Shown: piece by piece, positions 63,877 through 64,000 of the stretch
Position numbering within the stretch: the first letter of the stretch is position 1
How the letters are laid out: each line of letters opens with the position of its first letter
From: Aphanocapsa sp. GSE-SYN-MK-11-07L
GTDB lineage: Bacteria; Cyanobacteriota; Cyanobacteriia; Thermosynechococcales; Thermosynechococcaceae
Reading direction: 5' to 3'
Assembly (NCBI GenBank): GCA_019359715.1
Contig: JAHHGS010000139.1
Span: forward strand, 146,838 to 210,837
DNA: 64,000 bases
Program-made: the position numbers and the translations under genes
The notes under the pieces: model-generated
Databases searched by the model: none
What the model saw: only the letters and a program-made list of their open reading frames with translations
Told to the model about the DNA's origin: nothing

Positions 63877-64000
63877 AGACTTGTTGCTTTATAAGGTAAA
63901 GTAATGAGACCTCCTAATTTAATAAACAACAGTGCTAGACATTGAGCGTGCGCTCTCTAATGAGCGACTACTTCGGGGATTAACAGGTCTCAATCGCAAG
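63877..64000 (+). mobile_element. Left end of an IS element (continues beyond the window)
   Basis: The terminus AGACTTGTTGCTTTATAA at 63877-63894 matches the MITE termini at 17 of 18. A transposase frame begins 38 bases further. If the target site is also 3 bp, ATT at 63874-63876 would be the duplication. Confidence 0.8.
63932..64000 (+). CDS. IS5-type transposase, N-terminal 23 residues
   Basis: From GTG 63932 the frame reads LDIERALSNERLLRGLTGLN to the window end. This resembles the N-terminal helix-turn-helix of IS5-superfamily transposases (HTH_Tnp_4-type). Only the first 23 codons are visible, so integrity and exact family cannot be judged. Confidence 0.75.
   Translation, partial: MLDIERALSNERLLRGLTGLNRK

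Overview
The window reads as a cyanobacterial chromosome segment. Evidence: the HIP1 octamer GCGATCGC recurs throughout coding and non-coding DNA, and many genes belong to cyanobacterial or plastid-lineage families (Rre1/Ycf29 response regulator, Tab2/DUF1092, DUF3084, DUF3110, DUF3155, DUF3177-like, a RibBA with a C-terminal extension). No photosystem genes are present. The genus cannot be fixed from this segment; a Leptolyngbya-like or related lineage is only a guess.

Layout. 1-5.6 kb: a 5'-truncated alpha/beta hydrolase, a small conserved protein, xseA-xseB (exonuclease VII), tRNA-Thr(UGU), nagA and a small membrane protein. 5.9-12.4 kb: purE, a LivH-type permease, a thioredoxin-like ferredoxin, rre1, an alkyltransferase-like protein, ribE, and a bifunctional-nuclease-family protein coupled to an Fe-S aldo/keto reductase. 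12.4-14.1 kb: a complete E. coli-like hipBA toxin-antitoxin pair with a probable autoregulatory operator. 14.2-21.3 kb: frmA-type dehydrogenase, cysteine desulfurase, low-Mr phosphatase, upp, a TPR protein, and divergent uspA/pgk. 21.9-31 kb: lipoprotein, two FAD oxidoreductases (one lacking the redox cysteines), a PD-(D/E)XK nuclease, hydrolase, ACT-like protein, GNAT, tRNA-Pro(UGG) and several conserved unknowns. 31.2-34.1 kb: pterin dehydratase, gcvT, gcvH, DUF3155, nfu. 34.2-41.5 kb: unknowns, GT4 glycosyltransferase, methyltransferase, three hydrolase-type genes of which one is an internally deleted pseudogene, and a 1-Cys peroxiredoxin. 41.7-45.1 kb, minus strand: secE-nusG-rplK-rplA-[L10 leader]-rplJ-rplL. 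45.3-56.7 kb: ribBA, argC, a TM0106-type nuclease, Fic, Tab2, TldD/PmbA, rdgB, DUF3110, DUF3084, YqgF-like.

56.8-59.4 kb is an accessory graveyard: a methyltransferase start codon region split by a 139-bp MITE with a clean 3-bp target duplication, an IS630 remnant with an amber stop, an IS5/IS4-type transposase tail, a DUF433/DUF5615 toxin-antitoxin pair, a decayed group II intron 3' end (domains V-VI), and a Phd-type antitoxin next to a truncated PIN toxin whose first catalytic Asp is Asn. 59.5-63.6 kb holds a metallophosphoesterase, a CobW-like GTPase and a STAND NTPase with TPRs. The window closes inside an IS whose terminal repeat matches that of the MITE at 17 of 18 positions, so this IS may be the MITE's mobiliser.

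The most checkable new observations are the MITE/IS pair and the reading frame restored by MITE excision, the internally deleted glycoside-hydrolase-like pseudogene, the hipBA operator, the orphan group II intron tail, the L10 attenuator, and hairpins built from paired HIP1 sites.
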